Shown here piece after piece: positions 56,432 to 64,000 of a DNA stretch of 64,000 nucleotides. The stretch lies in contig NZ_CP155620.1 of NCBI RefSeq assembly GCF_040008265.1, forward strand, positions 868,001-932,000, in the 5' to 3' direction. The translations under genes were made by a program, and so were the position numbers. This DNA is from Campylobacter sp. CCS1377 (GTDB taxonomy: Bacteria; Campylobacterota; Campylobacteria; Campylobacterales; Campylobacteraceae). Position 1 is the first letter of the stretch; every line of letters begins with the position of its first letter. The notes beneath the pieces are model-generated. The model was given only the letters and a program-made list of their open reading frames with translations. It ran no database searches and had not been told where the DNA came from.

Positions 56432-56725
56432 ATGTTTGTATTGCTCTCTTATCTTCTTGTTTTAAATTTTATTACTTTAATTGCCGTTTTAATTAATTTT
56501 AAATATCCTACTGAAGAAAATTTACAAAAAAGTTTTATAAAATTTTGTCCTTGTAGAAAAATGGCACAAAATGGCATTTTATATAAAATTGCCATTTATA
56601 GTGCTATGGGTGGATTTTTATTAAGTTCAACCTTTTTAAGCTTGATTGAATTTAATCTTTATGCGCTTTTTTCTTTATTTTTGTCTTTACTTTGCGCATA
56701 TTTAACTTGGTTTATCAAAAAATAA
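56432..56725 (+). CDS. Small membrane protein (Cj0808-type)
   Basis: 97 residues with one helix at the start (LLSYLLVLNFITLIAVLIN), a polar loop with FCPCRK (CxC) and two C-terminal helices. No family recognised. It is 2 bases downstream of the hydrolase and therefore probably cotranscribed. It abuts the convergent sensor-kinase gene with no spacer. Confidence 0.7.
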   Translation: MFVLLSYLLVLNFITLIAVLINFKYPTEENLQKSFIKFCPCRKMAQNGILYKIAIYSAMGGFLLSSTFLSLIEFNLYALFSLFLSLLCAYLTWFIKK

Positions 56726-57949
56726 TCACCATTTTAAAATAAAGCTACTACCTTCGTTTGGAACAGATTGGCATTCTACGCTAATCTCATACTCTTTGGC
56801 AATGTTTTTTACTAAAGCAAGTCCTATGCCAAATCCCCCTTGATCTTGATTGAATCTTGCGTAACGCTCAAAGATATTTTTTAAATTTTGTTTATCTATA
56901 CCACAACCTGTATCTTTAATTTCTAAAATATTTTCACTGAGTGAAATATAAATTTTGCCACTTTTTTTATTATATTTAATAGCATTACTTAAAAGATTAT
57001 CAAGCATTTTAGCAATACGATTTTTATTTGCAAAAAGTGTATTGTTATCGTTTAAATTTAAAACAAGTTCGATTTTTTTTTGTTCAAAAAATAATTTAAA
57101 ATATTCCAAACGCTCTAAGATTAAATTTTTCATATCAATATGAACCTTATCTTGGGCAATAGTATTGGGAAAATTATAAAAAACCAAATCGGAATAAATT
57201 TGATTTAAAGTTTTTGCTGCAAGTTTAATGCGTTTGAATTTTGGCGAATTATTTTGATCTTGTCTCTCAAGCTGCTCAACACTCATTAAAATTACACTTA
57301 AAGGGGTGTTGATTTCATGGGTTGAATCTTTAATGAAGCGATTTAAAGTATGAATTTTATTTTCCAAAGGTCTTAAAGCAATTTTCACCAAAAAATAAGA
57401 GATAATTCCTATTAACACAAATGATAGTAAGGCAGATAAAAATACTTGCAAGCGGATTAAAAACAATTCTTTGCTAACTTCAAATCCCTGTATCAGTATT
57501 TTTAAACCATTTTTATTTATTTTTTCTTCATTTATTGGATTAAAATTCTTAAAATGTCTTAGATAATAATGAGATGAACTAAGCGGTGCTATAAAAAAAA
57601 CTGTATTTTTATAAATATCTCTACCGCCTTGTCCTCTGTATTTTAAAGTGATTTCATCCACCCTATAATCTAAATTACTAAAAAATACCTTTTTACGATC
57701 AAAAATCGCAAATTTAAGCTCAGAATCTTTAGCAATATCAGCAGCACTTTGTTCTAAAGGTACAAATCTTGAATTTGTGATACCTATAACAATATTTCGA
57801 TGATATTCTTTTAAATTTATACTTTTTTCAGAAATTAACTCCTCATAAAGTTTTTCATACCAAATTCCAAAGAAAATACTTAAAAATACTCCTGTTGTTG
57901 TAAGATAAATAAGTAAAATTTGTCTGATAACGCTTTTAGCTTCGGACAT
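56726..57949 (-). CDS. dccS: Sensor histidine kinase DccS-like
   Basis: 407-residue inner-membrane kinase: helix 1 (about 8-27), a periplasmic sensor region of about 135 residues, helix 2 (about 165-190), H-box His211 (DSTHEINTPLSV), N-box MLDNLLSNAIKYNKK, and G-boxes IKDTGCGID and GGFGIGLALVK. Its arrangement with the regulator and the divergent hemerythrin gene matches, from memory, DccRS (Cj1222c-Cj1223c), which supports gut colonisation in C. jejuni. The signal sensed is unknown. Confidence 0.88.
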   Translation of the reverse strand: MSEAKSVIRQILLIYLTTTGVFLSIFFGIWYEKLYEELISEKSINLKEYHRNIVIGITNSRFVPLEQSAADIAKDSELKFAIFDRKKVFFSNLDYRVDEITLKYRGQGGRDIYKNTVFFIAPLSSSHYYLRHFKNFNPINEEKINKNGLKILIQGFEVSKELFLIRLQVFLSALLSFVLIGIISYFLVKIALRPLENKIHTLNRFIKDSTHEINTPLSVILMSVEQLERQDQNNSPKFKRIKLAAKTLNQIYSDLVFYNFPNTIAQDKVHIDMKNLILERLEYFKLFFEQKKIELVLNLNDNNTLFANKNRIAKMLDNLLSNAIKYNKKSGKIYISLSENILEIKDTGCGIDKQNLKNIFERYARFNQDQGGFGIGLALVKNIAKEYEISVECQSVPNEGSSFILKW

Positions 57950-58607
57950 AACAATATCCCCTTCCGCGTTGATTGATAATTTTATCTTTTCCTAAAATTT
58001 TTCTTAAATTTTTCACATAAACCCTTAAACTCATTTCGCTAGGTTCTTCATTATAATCCCACAATTCTTCAAAAATACGCTCCAAACTTAAAAAATTATT
58101 TTTATTTTGCAATAATAAACTTAAAAGCTTGATTTCCTTACTAGGTAAAGATAAAGCCTCTGAATTATGGTACAAAATTTGAGAACGCAAAGCAAATTTA
58201 TAGCCATTCCCTAAATCTTCATAATCATCGTTTTTATGTGAAAAAGAACGCTTAAGCAAAGACTCTATACGCACGCAAAGTTCTACAAGTTCAAAAGGTT
58301 TTCGTATATAATCATCACAACCCACGCCAAAGCCCTTTTGTAAATCTTGCACGGTATTTAAAGAAGTCATAAAAATAGCGGGCGTATCTTTTCCTGCACT
58401 TCTTAATTCTTTTAATAAAGAAAAACCATCGCCCAAAGGAACTTTCACATCCAAAATCCAAAGATCAAATTTTTGCTCATAAGCCAAATCAAGAGCGTCA
58501 GCTGCATTATCTACTACTTTAATTTCATAGCCCATATCACTTAAATACTCATCAATAATTTCACTTAAGCTCATATCATCTTCAAGTAAAAGAATTTTAG
58601 TTGCCAT
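57936..58607 (-). CDS. dccR: Response regulator DccR-like (OmpR family)
   Basis: 223 residues: a receiver domain with phospho-acceptor Asp53 (WILDVKVPLGDG), acidic pocket LLEDDMS and Lys in RKPFE, then a winged-helix DNA-binding domain (LSLPSKEIKLLSLLLQ to GRGYCYVRS). It overlaps its kinase gene by 14 bases. It diverges from the hemerythrin-like gene, with 127 bases between the two starts, so autoregulation or control of that gene is possible. Confidence 0.9.
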   Translation of the reverse strand: MATKILLLEDDMSLSEIIDEYLSDMGYEIKVVDNAADALDLAYEQKFDLWILDVKVPLGDGFSLLKELRSAGKDTPAIFMTSLNTVQDLQKGFGVGCDDYIRKPFELVELCVRIESLLKRSFSHKNDDYEDLGNGYKFALRSQILYHNSEALSLPSKEIKLLSLLLQNKNNFLSLERIFEELWDYNEEPSEMSLRVYVKNLRKILGKDKIINQRGRGYCYVRS

Positions 58608-58687
58608 TGCTTTCCTTTTTTGGTTGAGAATATAAGAATTTTACATTAAAAATTTTAATTTATCATTTGTATTTTTGTTTTTTATGA

Positions 58688-58693
58688 TATAAT
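58688..58693 (+). promoter_or_regulatory. Candidate -10 box for the hemerythrin gene
   Basis: TATAAT in GATATAATCTTTGC, 42 bases before the ATG at 58735. The leader carries AAAAAGGTG. Confidence 0.5.
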
Positions 58694-58734
58694 CTTTGCT
58701 AAGTATAAAATTACTTCGTAAAAAAGGTGAAAAG

Positions 58735-59334
58735 ATGTTACCTAAGTGGGACAATAGTTATAGTGTTCATAATGCTAGAATTGATGATCAACACAAAAAA
58801 CTCTTTGAATTAGCTGCTGAAGTTGAAAGAATTTCAGATCGTCCGGTATGTAAAAGTGATGTTAAAAATTTACTTGCTGAATTTTTTACATATATGAAAA
58901 ATCATTTTAATGACGAAGAAAAATATATGCAAATGATAGGTTATCCAAACTATGAAGAGCATAAAAAAATTCACAAAGAAATCATACAAATGATGATAGA
59001 TTTAATTAAAGACATTAGATCTACAAACGATCTTAAAGAAAAGCTTTATGTTATAGCCAAACAATGGCTATTGGGTCATATCTTATACGAAGATATGAAG
59101 GTTGAAAAATGGAGAAAATCTTCCTTAAGCACTGATGAAGGAGATGATGCAAGTTTTGAAGAGGTTAGAGATATAGTTCACGAAGAAGAAATTTGCACTT
59201 ATTTATATTCTTGCAATTGCAAAGGTAAAGTTCATGATGTGCCTTATGGAATTCACAACAAAATTCAAAATTCAGGCGCTAATTTTACTTGCAAAGTTTG
59301 CAAACAACCTATAAAATTTTATAAAAAACATTAA
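58735..59334 (+). CDS. Bacteriohemerythrin with C-terminal Cys cluster
   Basis: 199 residues. Residues 1-135 form a hemerythrin domain with di-iron ligands in DDQHKKLFE, NHFNDEEKYM, EEHKKIHKE and the C-terminal H...ED motif (GHILYEDMK). A tail with CTYLYSCNCKG and FTCKVCKQP (five Cys) follows and looks like a zinc or iron ribbon. The start at 58735 has AAAAAGGTG; an earlier in-frame ATG is unsupported. From memory it matches Cj1224, a hemerythrin protecting Fe-S enzymes from oxygen, next to DccRS. It is 10 bases upstream of the RHH gene. Confidence 0.88.
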   Translation: MLPKWDNSYSVHNARIDDQHKKLFELAAEVERISDRPVCKSDVKNLLAEFFTYMKNHFNDEEKYMQMIGYPNYEEHKKIHKEIIQMMIDLIKDIRSTNDLKEKLYVIAKQWLLGHILYEDMKVEKWRKSSLSTDEGDDASFEEVRDIVHEEEICTYLYSCNCKGKVHDVPYGIHNKIQNSGANFTCKVCKQPIKFYKKH

Positions 59335-59344
59335 GGAGAAAGTA

Positions 59345-59593
59345 ATGAAAAGCAAAGAAGAATTCAAAAGTTACTCTCTAAAATTACCAACAAAATTAAA
59401 AAATCGTTTAGATCAAATCAGTAAAAATTTATCTAAACCAAAATCTATCATTATAAGAGAAGCAATTGAGACTTATTTAAATGAATTTGAAGATTTTGAT
59501 TTTGCTATCGAAGCTTTAGAGGAATTAAAAGATGGAAATTACACTGAAGCGAGTAAAAAAATTGATAAAGTTATTGCTCATCTAAAAAAATAA
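59345..59593 (+). CDS. Ribbon-helix-helix DNA-binding protein
   Basis: 82 residues. SYSLKLPTKLKNRLDQISKNL and KPKSIIIREAIETYLNEF match the beta-strand/helix/helix fold of CopG/RelB-like repressors, with a 35-residue acidic tail that could bind a toxin. No toxin gene follows; the next element is a terminator. Cotranscription with the hemerythrin is likely (10-base gap). Either a stand-alone regulator or an orphan antitoxin. Confidence 0.8.
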   Translation: MKSKEEFKSYSLKLPTKLKNRLDQISKNLSKPKSIIIREAIETYLNEFEDFDFAIEALEELKDGNYTEASKKIDKVIAHLKK

Positions 59594-59614
59594 ACTAAGG
59601 TTTTGCCTTAGTTT
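59592..59614 (+). terminator. Terminator after the RHH gene
   Basis: AAACTAAGG / CCTTAGTTT with a 5-base loop, starting at the RHH stop codon and followed by TAAAATTT. It also lies just before the end of the convergent ABC-F gene, so it can serve both. Confidence 0.75.
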
Positions 59615-59622
59615 AAAATTTA

Positions 59623-61560
59623 CTAATTTAAATTTTGACTTTTTTCCAATACTTCAAAATACGCATTTTCCAATTTTTCTAATTCTTGCTGTAAATTTTC
59701 TAATTGTTCATATAATTTTGCAATTCCAATTTCTTGATAAAATTTAGGATCTGAAAGCTGCTGATTGAGTTTTTGAATTTCATCTTCTAAGCTTTGAATT
59801 TTTTCAGGATAAAGCTTTAAAATTTCATTTTCTTTATAGCTTAATTTCTTGCCACTTTTTTCCTTTGAAATAATTTCTTTGTTTTGATTTGACTCTAAAT
59901 TTGCAAGATATTCATCAAATTCTTTTAGCTCTTTTTCTGTTTCTAAATACTGCGTATAAGGTATATGTTCTATATTAATAAAACCATCTTTTTCAAAGGC
60001 GTAAATTTTAGTAGCGATTTTATCTACAAAATACCTATCATGCGAAACAAGCAAAATTGCTCCTTCAAAACTAAGCAAATACTCTTCTAAAATATTAATA
60101 GTCGCAATATCAAGATCATTTGTAGGCTCATCCAAAACCAAAACATCATATTCCTTAGTAAATAGTAAAGCCAAAGCCACGCGATTTTTTTCTCCACCGC
60201 TTAAAACCGATACTTTTTTATCTAAAAATTCTTTTGGAAATAAAAAATTTTTCAAATACCCATAAACATGCATATTTTTACCACGCACTTCCACTCTATC
60301 ACCGCCATTAGGGCAAAAAATTTCAAGTAAGCTTTTATCTGAATTTACAAGACTTCTAGCCTGATCAAAATACCCTATTTTAAGCTCGCCTCTTTTTATT
60401 TCTCCACTATCTTGATGAAGCTGACCTAAAAGCACTTTTAAAAAAGTTGATTTTCCACAACCATTCTTCCCCACTATGGCTATACGCTCGCCTTGCAAAA
60501 TACGACTTGAAAAGTCTTTGAAAAGAATTTTATTTCCTATACTTTTGCTTATATTTTTAAGCTCAAAAAGCATTTTCTTGCGATTTATAATTTTTTCTCC
60601 GTTAAAATTTAAAGCTGCTCTTGAAATTTCAAGCTTCAAACGCTGAATTGCGCTAGGATTTTTCTTAGCCTCTTCTCGCATTTTTAAGATGCGCTCTTTT
60701 CGTCCTTCATTGCGTTTTAATCTCGCTTTAACTCCGCGCCTTAGCCATTCCTCTTCACTTTTAAGATGCTTTAAAAGAGTTTCATGGCTTTTGGCAAGAC
60801 TTTGCAGAATTTGAGTTTTCTTTTCTAAATAATTTACATATCCACCTTTAAAAACACTTAAATTTCCTGCATCAATTTCCACGCATTTATCTGCAATTGC
60901 ATCAATAAAATACCTATCATGCGAGATGAAAATCACACACATTTTAGAATTTTTTAGCATATTTTCCAAAAAGCTGCTCATGTAGACATCCAAATGGTTT
61001 GTAGGTTCATCAAGTAACAAAATATCTGGATTTTTAAGCAAAAGCACACAAAGCCCCACACGGCGAATCTCGCCACCACTTAAAGTGCAAACCGCCCTAT
61101 TTTCGTATTCTAATAACTGAAATTCTTTTAAAATCCTTGTGATCTTATCATCAATATTCCAAGCATCTTTGCTATCAATAAGAGAAATCAAATCATCTAT
61201 TTGTCTTAATAAAGATTCATTATGAGGGTTTGTACTGAGCTTGCTTTGTAAATTTTCATAATCTTCTAAAATTTGATAAATTTCAGCAAGTTCTTTTTTA
61301 ATAAGTTCTTTGACGCTTAAATTGGTATCAAAATCCACACTTTGAGAAAGCATGGCTATGCTTTTTCCATTTTGTCTTATAATTCTACCGCTATCTAAAG
61401 TAAGGATACCCAAAATGACTTTTAAAAATGTAGATTTTCCTTCTCCATTTTTGCCAATAATGGCAATTTTTTCACCATCATTGGCACTAAAATTCGCTTC
61501 ATTTAAAACAATTTTCTCGCTAAATTTCTTAGAAGCTTTGATTAAATCTATTAGCGCCAT
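59623..61560 (-). CDS. ABC-F ATPase (Uup-like)
   Basis: 645-residue cytosolic ABC-F protein with two ATPase cassettes. Cassette 1: GKNGEGKSTFLK, LSGGEIRRVGL, LLLDEPTNHLD. Cassette 2: GKNGCGKSTFLK, LSGGEKNRVAL, LVLDEPTNDLD. The P-site linker (about 240-310) and a C-terminal coiled coil (about 555-645) follow, the latter as in Uup. ABC-F proteins act on the ribosome or, for Uup, on branched DNA and ribosome assembly. It precedes no operon partner on its strand; serA lies 8 bases upstream. Confidence 0.92.
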   Translation of the reverse strand: MALIDLIKASKKFSEKIVLNEANFSANDGEKIAIIGKNGEGKSTFLKVILGILTLDSGRIIRQNGKSIAMLSQSVDFDTNLSVKELIKKELAEIYQILEDYENLQSKLSTNPHNESLLRQIDDLISLIDSKDAWNIDDKITRILKEFQLLEYENRAVCTLSGGEIRRVGLCVLLLKNPDILLLDEPTNHLDVYMSSFLENMLKNSKMCVIFISHDRYFIDAIADKCVEIDAGNLSVFKGGYVNYLEKKTQILQSLAKSHETLLKHLKSEEEWLRRGVKARLKRNEGRKERILKMREEAKKNPSAIQRLKLEISRAALNFNGEKIINRKKMLFELKNISKSIGNKILFKDFSSRILQGERIAIVGKNGCGKSTFLKVLLGQLHQDSGEIKRGELKIGYFDQARSLVNSDKSLLEIFCPNGGDRVEVRGKNMHVYGYLKNFLFPKEFLDKKVSVLSGGEKNRVALALLFTKEYDVLVLDEPTNDLDIATINILEEYLLSFEGAILLVSHDRYFVDKIATKIYAFEKDGFINIEHIPYTQYLETEKELKEFDEYLANLESNQNKEIISKEKSGKKLSYKENEILKLYPEKIQSLEDEIQKLNQQLSDPKFYQEIGIAKLYEQLENLQQELEKLENAYFEVLEKSQNLN

Positions 61561-61568
61561 CTTAGCCT

Positions 61569-63152
61569 TTAAATTTCAACATATTGTGCAAAAATACAAG
61601 CATCAAATGCATTGAGCTTATCAAGTAAAGCTTTATTGATTTTATCATCAACCAACACTACAGCCAAAGCATGACCAAAACCATCGCGTCCTAAACGGAA
61701 ATCGGCAATATTGATTTTATTTTCAGCAAGTATAGAGGTGATTTTTGCAATAACTCCTGGAATATCCTTATTTTTAAAGATTATCATTTTTCCTTTAGGT
61801 TTAAAATCTGTTGCAAATCCATTTAGCATGACAACTCTTTGTTCATTTTCATTAAAGATAGTCCCTGATACACTAACGCTAGATTGCTCTGTAACAATTT
61901 TAATGGTAAGCTTATTATTATAACCACTATTAGGTAAAACCTCGCTTCCAAGCTCTATGCCTTTATCTCTAGCCACAAATTCAGCATTAACATAATTAAT
62001 CGTATCGCCTAAAATTCCACCCAAAACACCGACACAAGCAAAAGTAAGCATAGAATTTGCAAACTCGCCAATATTTCCTTCTGCTTCAAGTCTTATGCTT
62101 TTTACTGGATTTTTATCAAGCTGAGCACATAAAAATCCCATTTTAGATACAAGCTCTATATAAGGCTCTACAAATGGTGGCAAATCTTCAGTTTTAATTG
62201 GTAAATTTAAGGCATTGGGATATGATATACCTCTAGCTGCATTTAAGGCTTGTTCGCAAGCTTGTATGGATATGTTTTCTTGACTTTCAAAGGTATTTGC
62301 ACCAAGATGAGAGGTGACTGAAATGTTATTAAATTCCAAAATAGGATTATTTGTTGCTGGCTCTTTAACAAATACATCGATGCCAAGCCATGCTATTTTA
62401 CCGGTTCTTAATCCTTCGCATAATGCCTCTTCCGTATATAAACCCCCTCTTGCACAGTTAATCAAACGAATACCATCTTTCATTTTAGCAAGCTCATTTA
62501 AGCCTATCATACCTTCTGTTTCTTTGGTTTTTGGAGTATGTATAGTAATAAAATCACTTTGGGTTAAAATATCTTCCAAATTTGTTACTGCTTCCATACC
62601 AAGATCGGTGATTTTTGAAGTAGGTATATAAGGATCGTAAGCTAAAATTTTCATTCCAAATGCCTTAGCACGAATAGCTACGCGAGAGCCGATATTTCCA
62701 AAGCCTATCACACCTAAAGTCTTATTCATTAACTCTACGCCGTACCATTTTTCTCTTTCCCATTTTCTTTCTTGTTTTAAGAAATTATGAGCATTAACAA
62801 AACTCCTTGCTGAAGTTAAAAGATGTGCCATTGTAAGCTCTACTGCGGCGATAGTATTGGCCGTTGGGACATTCATCACAATCACACCGCGTTTTGATGA
62901 ATTAGCAATATCCACATTATCCACGCCAACTCCAGCGCGGATTAAAGCTTTAAGCTTCTTTGCATGACTTAAAAATTTTTCATCCACATCAGTCGAACTT
63001 CTTGTAATCGCCACATCAACATCTTCAAGCATAGATAAAAGCTGATCTTTTGGAACTTTTGCAGCCTCGATAAGCTCTATATCTTCAGCATTGCGTAAAA
63101 TTTCAACACCCTTATCTAAAATCGCATCACATACTATGATCTTTTTTTTCAT
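61569..63152 (-). CDS. serA: D-3-phosphoglycerate dehydrogenase (long form)
   Basis: SerA oxidises 3-phosphoglycerate for serine synthesis. The 527-residue long form has the NAD-binding motif LGVIGFGNIGSRVAIRAK, catalytic Arg/Glu/His segments (NCARGGLY, TSHLG), an intervening ASB domain (about 315-450) and a C-terminal ACT domain (about 455-527) for feedback by serine. The ATG at 63152 is favoured: AAAGGAG lies 9 bases upstream; a GTG two codons earlier sits too close. It overlaps the previous gene by 4 bases (ATGA). Confidence 0.94.
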   Translation of the reverse strand: MKKKIIVCDAILDKGVEILRNAEDIELIEAAKVPKDQLLSMLEDVDVAITRSSTDVDEKFLSHAKKLKALIRAGVGVDNVDIANSSKRGVIVMNVPTANTIAAVELTMAHLLTSARSFVNAHNFLKQERKWEREKWYGVELMNKTLGVIGFGNIGSRVAIRAKAFGMKILAYDPYIPTSKITDLGMEAVTNLEDILTQSDFITIHTPKTKETEGMIGLNELAKMKDGIRLINCARGGLYTEEALCEGLRTGKIAWLGIDVFVKEPATNNPILEFNNISVTSHLGANTFESQENISIQACEQALNAARGISYPNALNLPIKTEDLPPFVEPYIELVSKMGFLCAQLDKNPVKSIRLEAEGNIGEFANSMLTFACVGVLGGILGDTINYVNAEFVARDKGIELGSEVLPNSGYNNKLTIKIVTEQSSVSVSGTIFNENEQRVVMLNGFATDFKPKGKMIIFKNKDIPGVIAKITSILAENKINIADFRLGRDGFGHALAVVLVDDKINKALLDKLNAFDACIFAQYVEI

Positions 63153-63640
63153 AACCACATCTCCTTTATTTGAGTATCTATATCATAGGTTTTTAATTTT
63201 TTAATAATACCTTCTAATATGTTTTTATCATCCGTATCTAAAATAATTTGAGTATTATCCTTGGTGCTTACCAAACTATACTGCACATTAAATAAATTCA
63301 GCGTTTGCTTTAAACAAAACATAGAATACACATCATTTTTACTGATTAAAAGTTGATAATATCGTTGCTTTGGTTCAAAGGCACTTGTATCTACTTCAAA
63401 ATACATTGAAAAGTATTGCACCGCAGGAACATAGTTTTTTTTAGGAAGCTGCGAAAGCTTATCTTGCCATGTTTCTTCTTTTGAATTTTCTTGTTTGGGA
63501 GTATTAATTTTATAAGCCACTTCCTTGATAATTTCAGGCATAGCGTTTATTTCGCCATACCTGAAAAATAAAACTACAATGCAGACAAAAAGAATTAAAA
63601 ATAAAGTGAATAAAACACCATATAGGGTATATTTTTTCAT
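63149..63640 (-). CDS. Single-pass membrane protein (Cj0892-type)
   Basis: 163 residues: an N-terminal helix (YGVLFTLFLILFVCIVVLFF), then a linker and a C-terminal soluble domain of about 100 residues with no motif I recognise. The last half resembles a small alpha-beta sheet with QYSLVSTKDNTQIILD. It lies between rpsA (13 bases upstream) and serA (overlap), as I recall in C. jejuni (Cj0891c-Cj0893c). Function unknown. Confidence 0.75.
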   Translation of the reverse strand: MKKYTLYGVLFTLFLILFVCIVVLFFRYGEINAMPEIIKEVAYKINTPKQENSKEETWQDKLSQLPKKNYVPAVQYFSMYFEVDTSAFEPKQRYYQLLISKNDVYSMFCLKQTLNLFNVQYSLVSTKDNTQIILDTDDKNILEGIIKKLKTYDIDTQIKEMWL

Positions 63641-63653
63641 AGACTTAATTCAT

Positions 63654-64000
63654 TTAAGAAAGTTGATCTTTTATAATATCACCTAATGTTACTTTATCAT
63701 TATTGTTGATTTCGTTTAAAACTTCTCGTTCTTTCATTCTGTGAAGATTTTTTACGCTTAAACGAATTCTATTTCTTTTTTCATCAACAAAAACTATTAC
63801 CGCTTCAATCTCGGAATCAATTTGCAAATTTTCAAAATCAGCACTACTAATATCTTCTTTATGAATCAAAGCATCAACGCCATTTTCAAGTTCTACAAAA
63901 ATACCAAAATCCTTAATATCTCTTATTTTACCCTTTACTATATCGCCAACATTGTGTTTCAAAGCATAAACTTGAACTGGACTTTGTGTAAGCTCTTTAA
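63654..64000 (-). CDS. rpsA: 30S ribosomal protein S1 (C-terminal part; gene continues past the window)
   Basis: S1 binds mRNA on the 30S subunit. The visible 115 codons read KELTQSPVQVYALKHNVGD and then a complete S1/OB domain (VKGKIRDIKDFGIFVELENG, ALIHKEDIS and NRIRLSVKNL), ending VTLGDIIKDQLS at 63654. The frame is open to the window end on the upstream side; the TTG at 63962 is an internal codon, not a start. Confidence 0.92.
   Translation of the reverse strand, partial: KELTQSPVQVYALKHNVGDIVKGKIRDIKDFGIFVELENGVDALIHKEDISSADFENLQIDSEIEAVIVFVDEKRNRIRLSVKNLHRMKEREVLNEINNNDKVTLGDIIKDQLS

Overview
The window is a dense, AT-rich, intron-free bacterial stretch that reads as the chromosome of a Campylobacter species from the jejuni/coli/lari clade. 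Proteins recognisable from that genus include PEB4, CjaA, HobA, XerH, DccR/DccS, a Cj0977-type hot-dog protein, a hemerythrin with a Cys-rich tail and a Cj1060-type mini-protein. From memory, many blocks match C. jejuni NCTC 11168 internally (guaB-gatA-ileS; glmU-coaBC-uppS-truA; queA-tatC-tatB; hemW-rppH-lysC-hobA-holB-folP-ligA-tlyA-ribF-cmoA; kdsB-thrC-lpxK-nadE). The blocks are joined in a different order here, so a close relative rather than C. jejuni itself is likely; the species cannot be fixed by eye.

Layout. 1-5.7 kb: minus-strand guaB, gatA, a 36-residue membrane peptide and ileS. 5.8-8.2 kb: a CinA-like protein, Tpx and FliP. 8.3-14.6 kb: a tightly overlapping plus-strand operon for envelope precursors, CoA, prepilin peptidase, an LptF-like protein and TruA. 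14.6-17.4 kb: queA, tatC, tatB and a TRIC-type membrane protein. 17.5-21.2 kb: a Crp/Fnr regulator followed by a complete polar amino-acid ABC importer whose binding lipoprotein resembles CjaA. 21-26 kb: peptidase, secreted nuclease, lipoprotein, hot-dog protein, CmoB and the glutamate carrier GltS. 26-29 kb: nth, peb4, fba. 29.1-31.4 kb: two tandem paralogous genes broken by several one-base shifts, two of them at homopolymer runs. 31.5-34.5 kb: a MotA/MotB-like pair and a PLP enzyme. 34.9-46.7 kb: hemW, then a long plus-strand operon-like run from rppH to cmoA. 46.7-47.2 kb: an AT-rich spacer with a dif-like site upstream of xerH. 48.4-50.4 kb: an aminotransferase and a glutamine-type binding protein. 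50.5-51.9 kb: a gene graveyard including a BspA-like pseudogene. 51.9-55.7 kb: kdsB, thrC, lpxK, nadE. 55.8-59.6 kb: a metallo-hydrolase, a two-component system, a hemerythrin and an RHH protein. 59.6-64 kb: an ABC-F ATPase, serA, a membrane protein and the end of rpsA.

The most interesting accessory item is a two-gene cassette at 39980-41504. It encodes a compact OLD/ABC-type ATPase and a small protein with a PD-(D/E)XK nuclease signature. It sits between folP and ligA, which I remember as adjacent in C. jejuni, and is stitched into the operon by overlapping start and stop codons. I infer an ATPase-nuclease defence module; nothing in the sequence proves this. Second is the candidate difH site with its recombinase XerH. 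Genes to the left are mostly plus strand and genes to the right mostly minus, as expected if replication ends near 47 kb.

No rRNA, tRNA, CRISPR array, insertion sequence or intact prophage was seen. Promoters listed are -10 motifs found by eye, and terminators are inverted repeats found by eye. Names ending in 'like' are family-level assignments.
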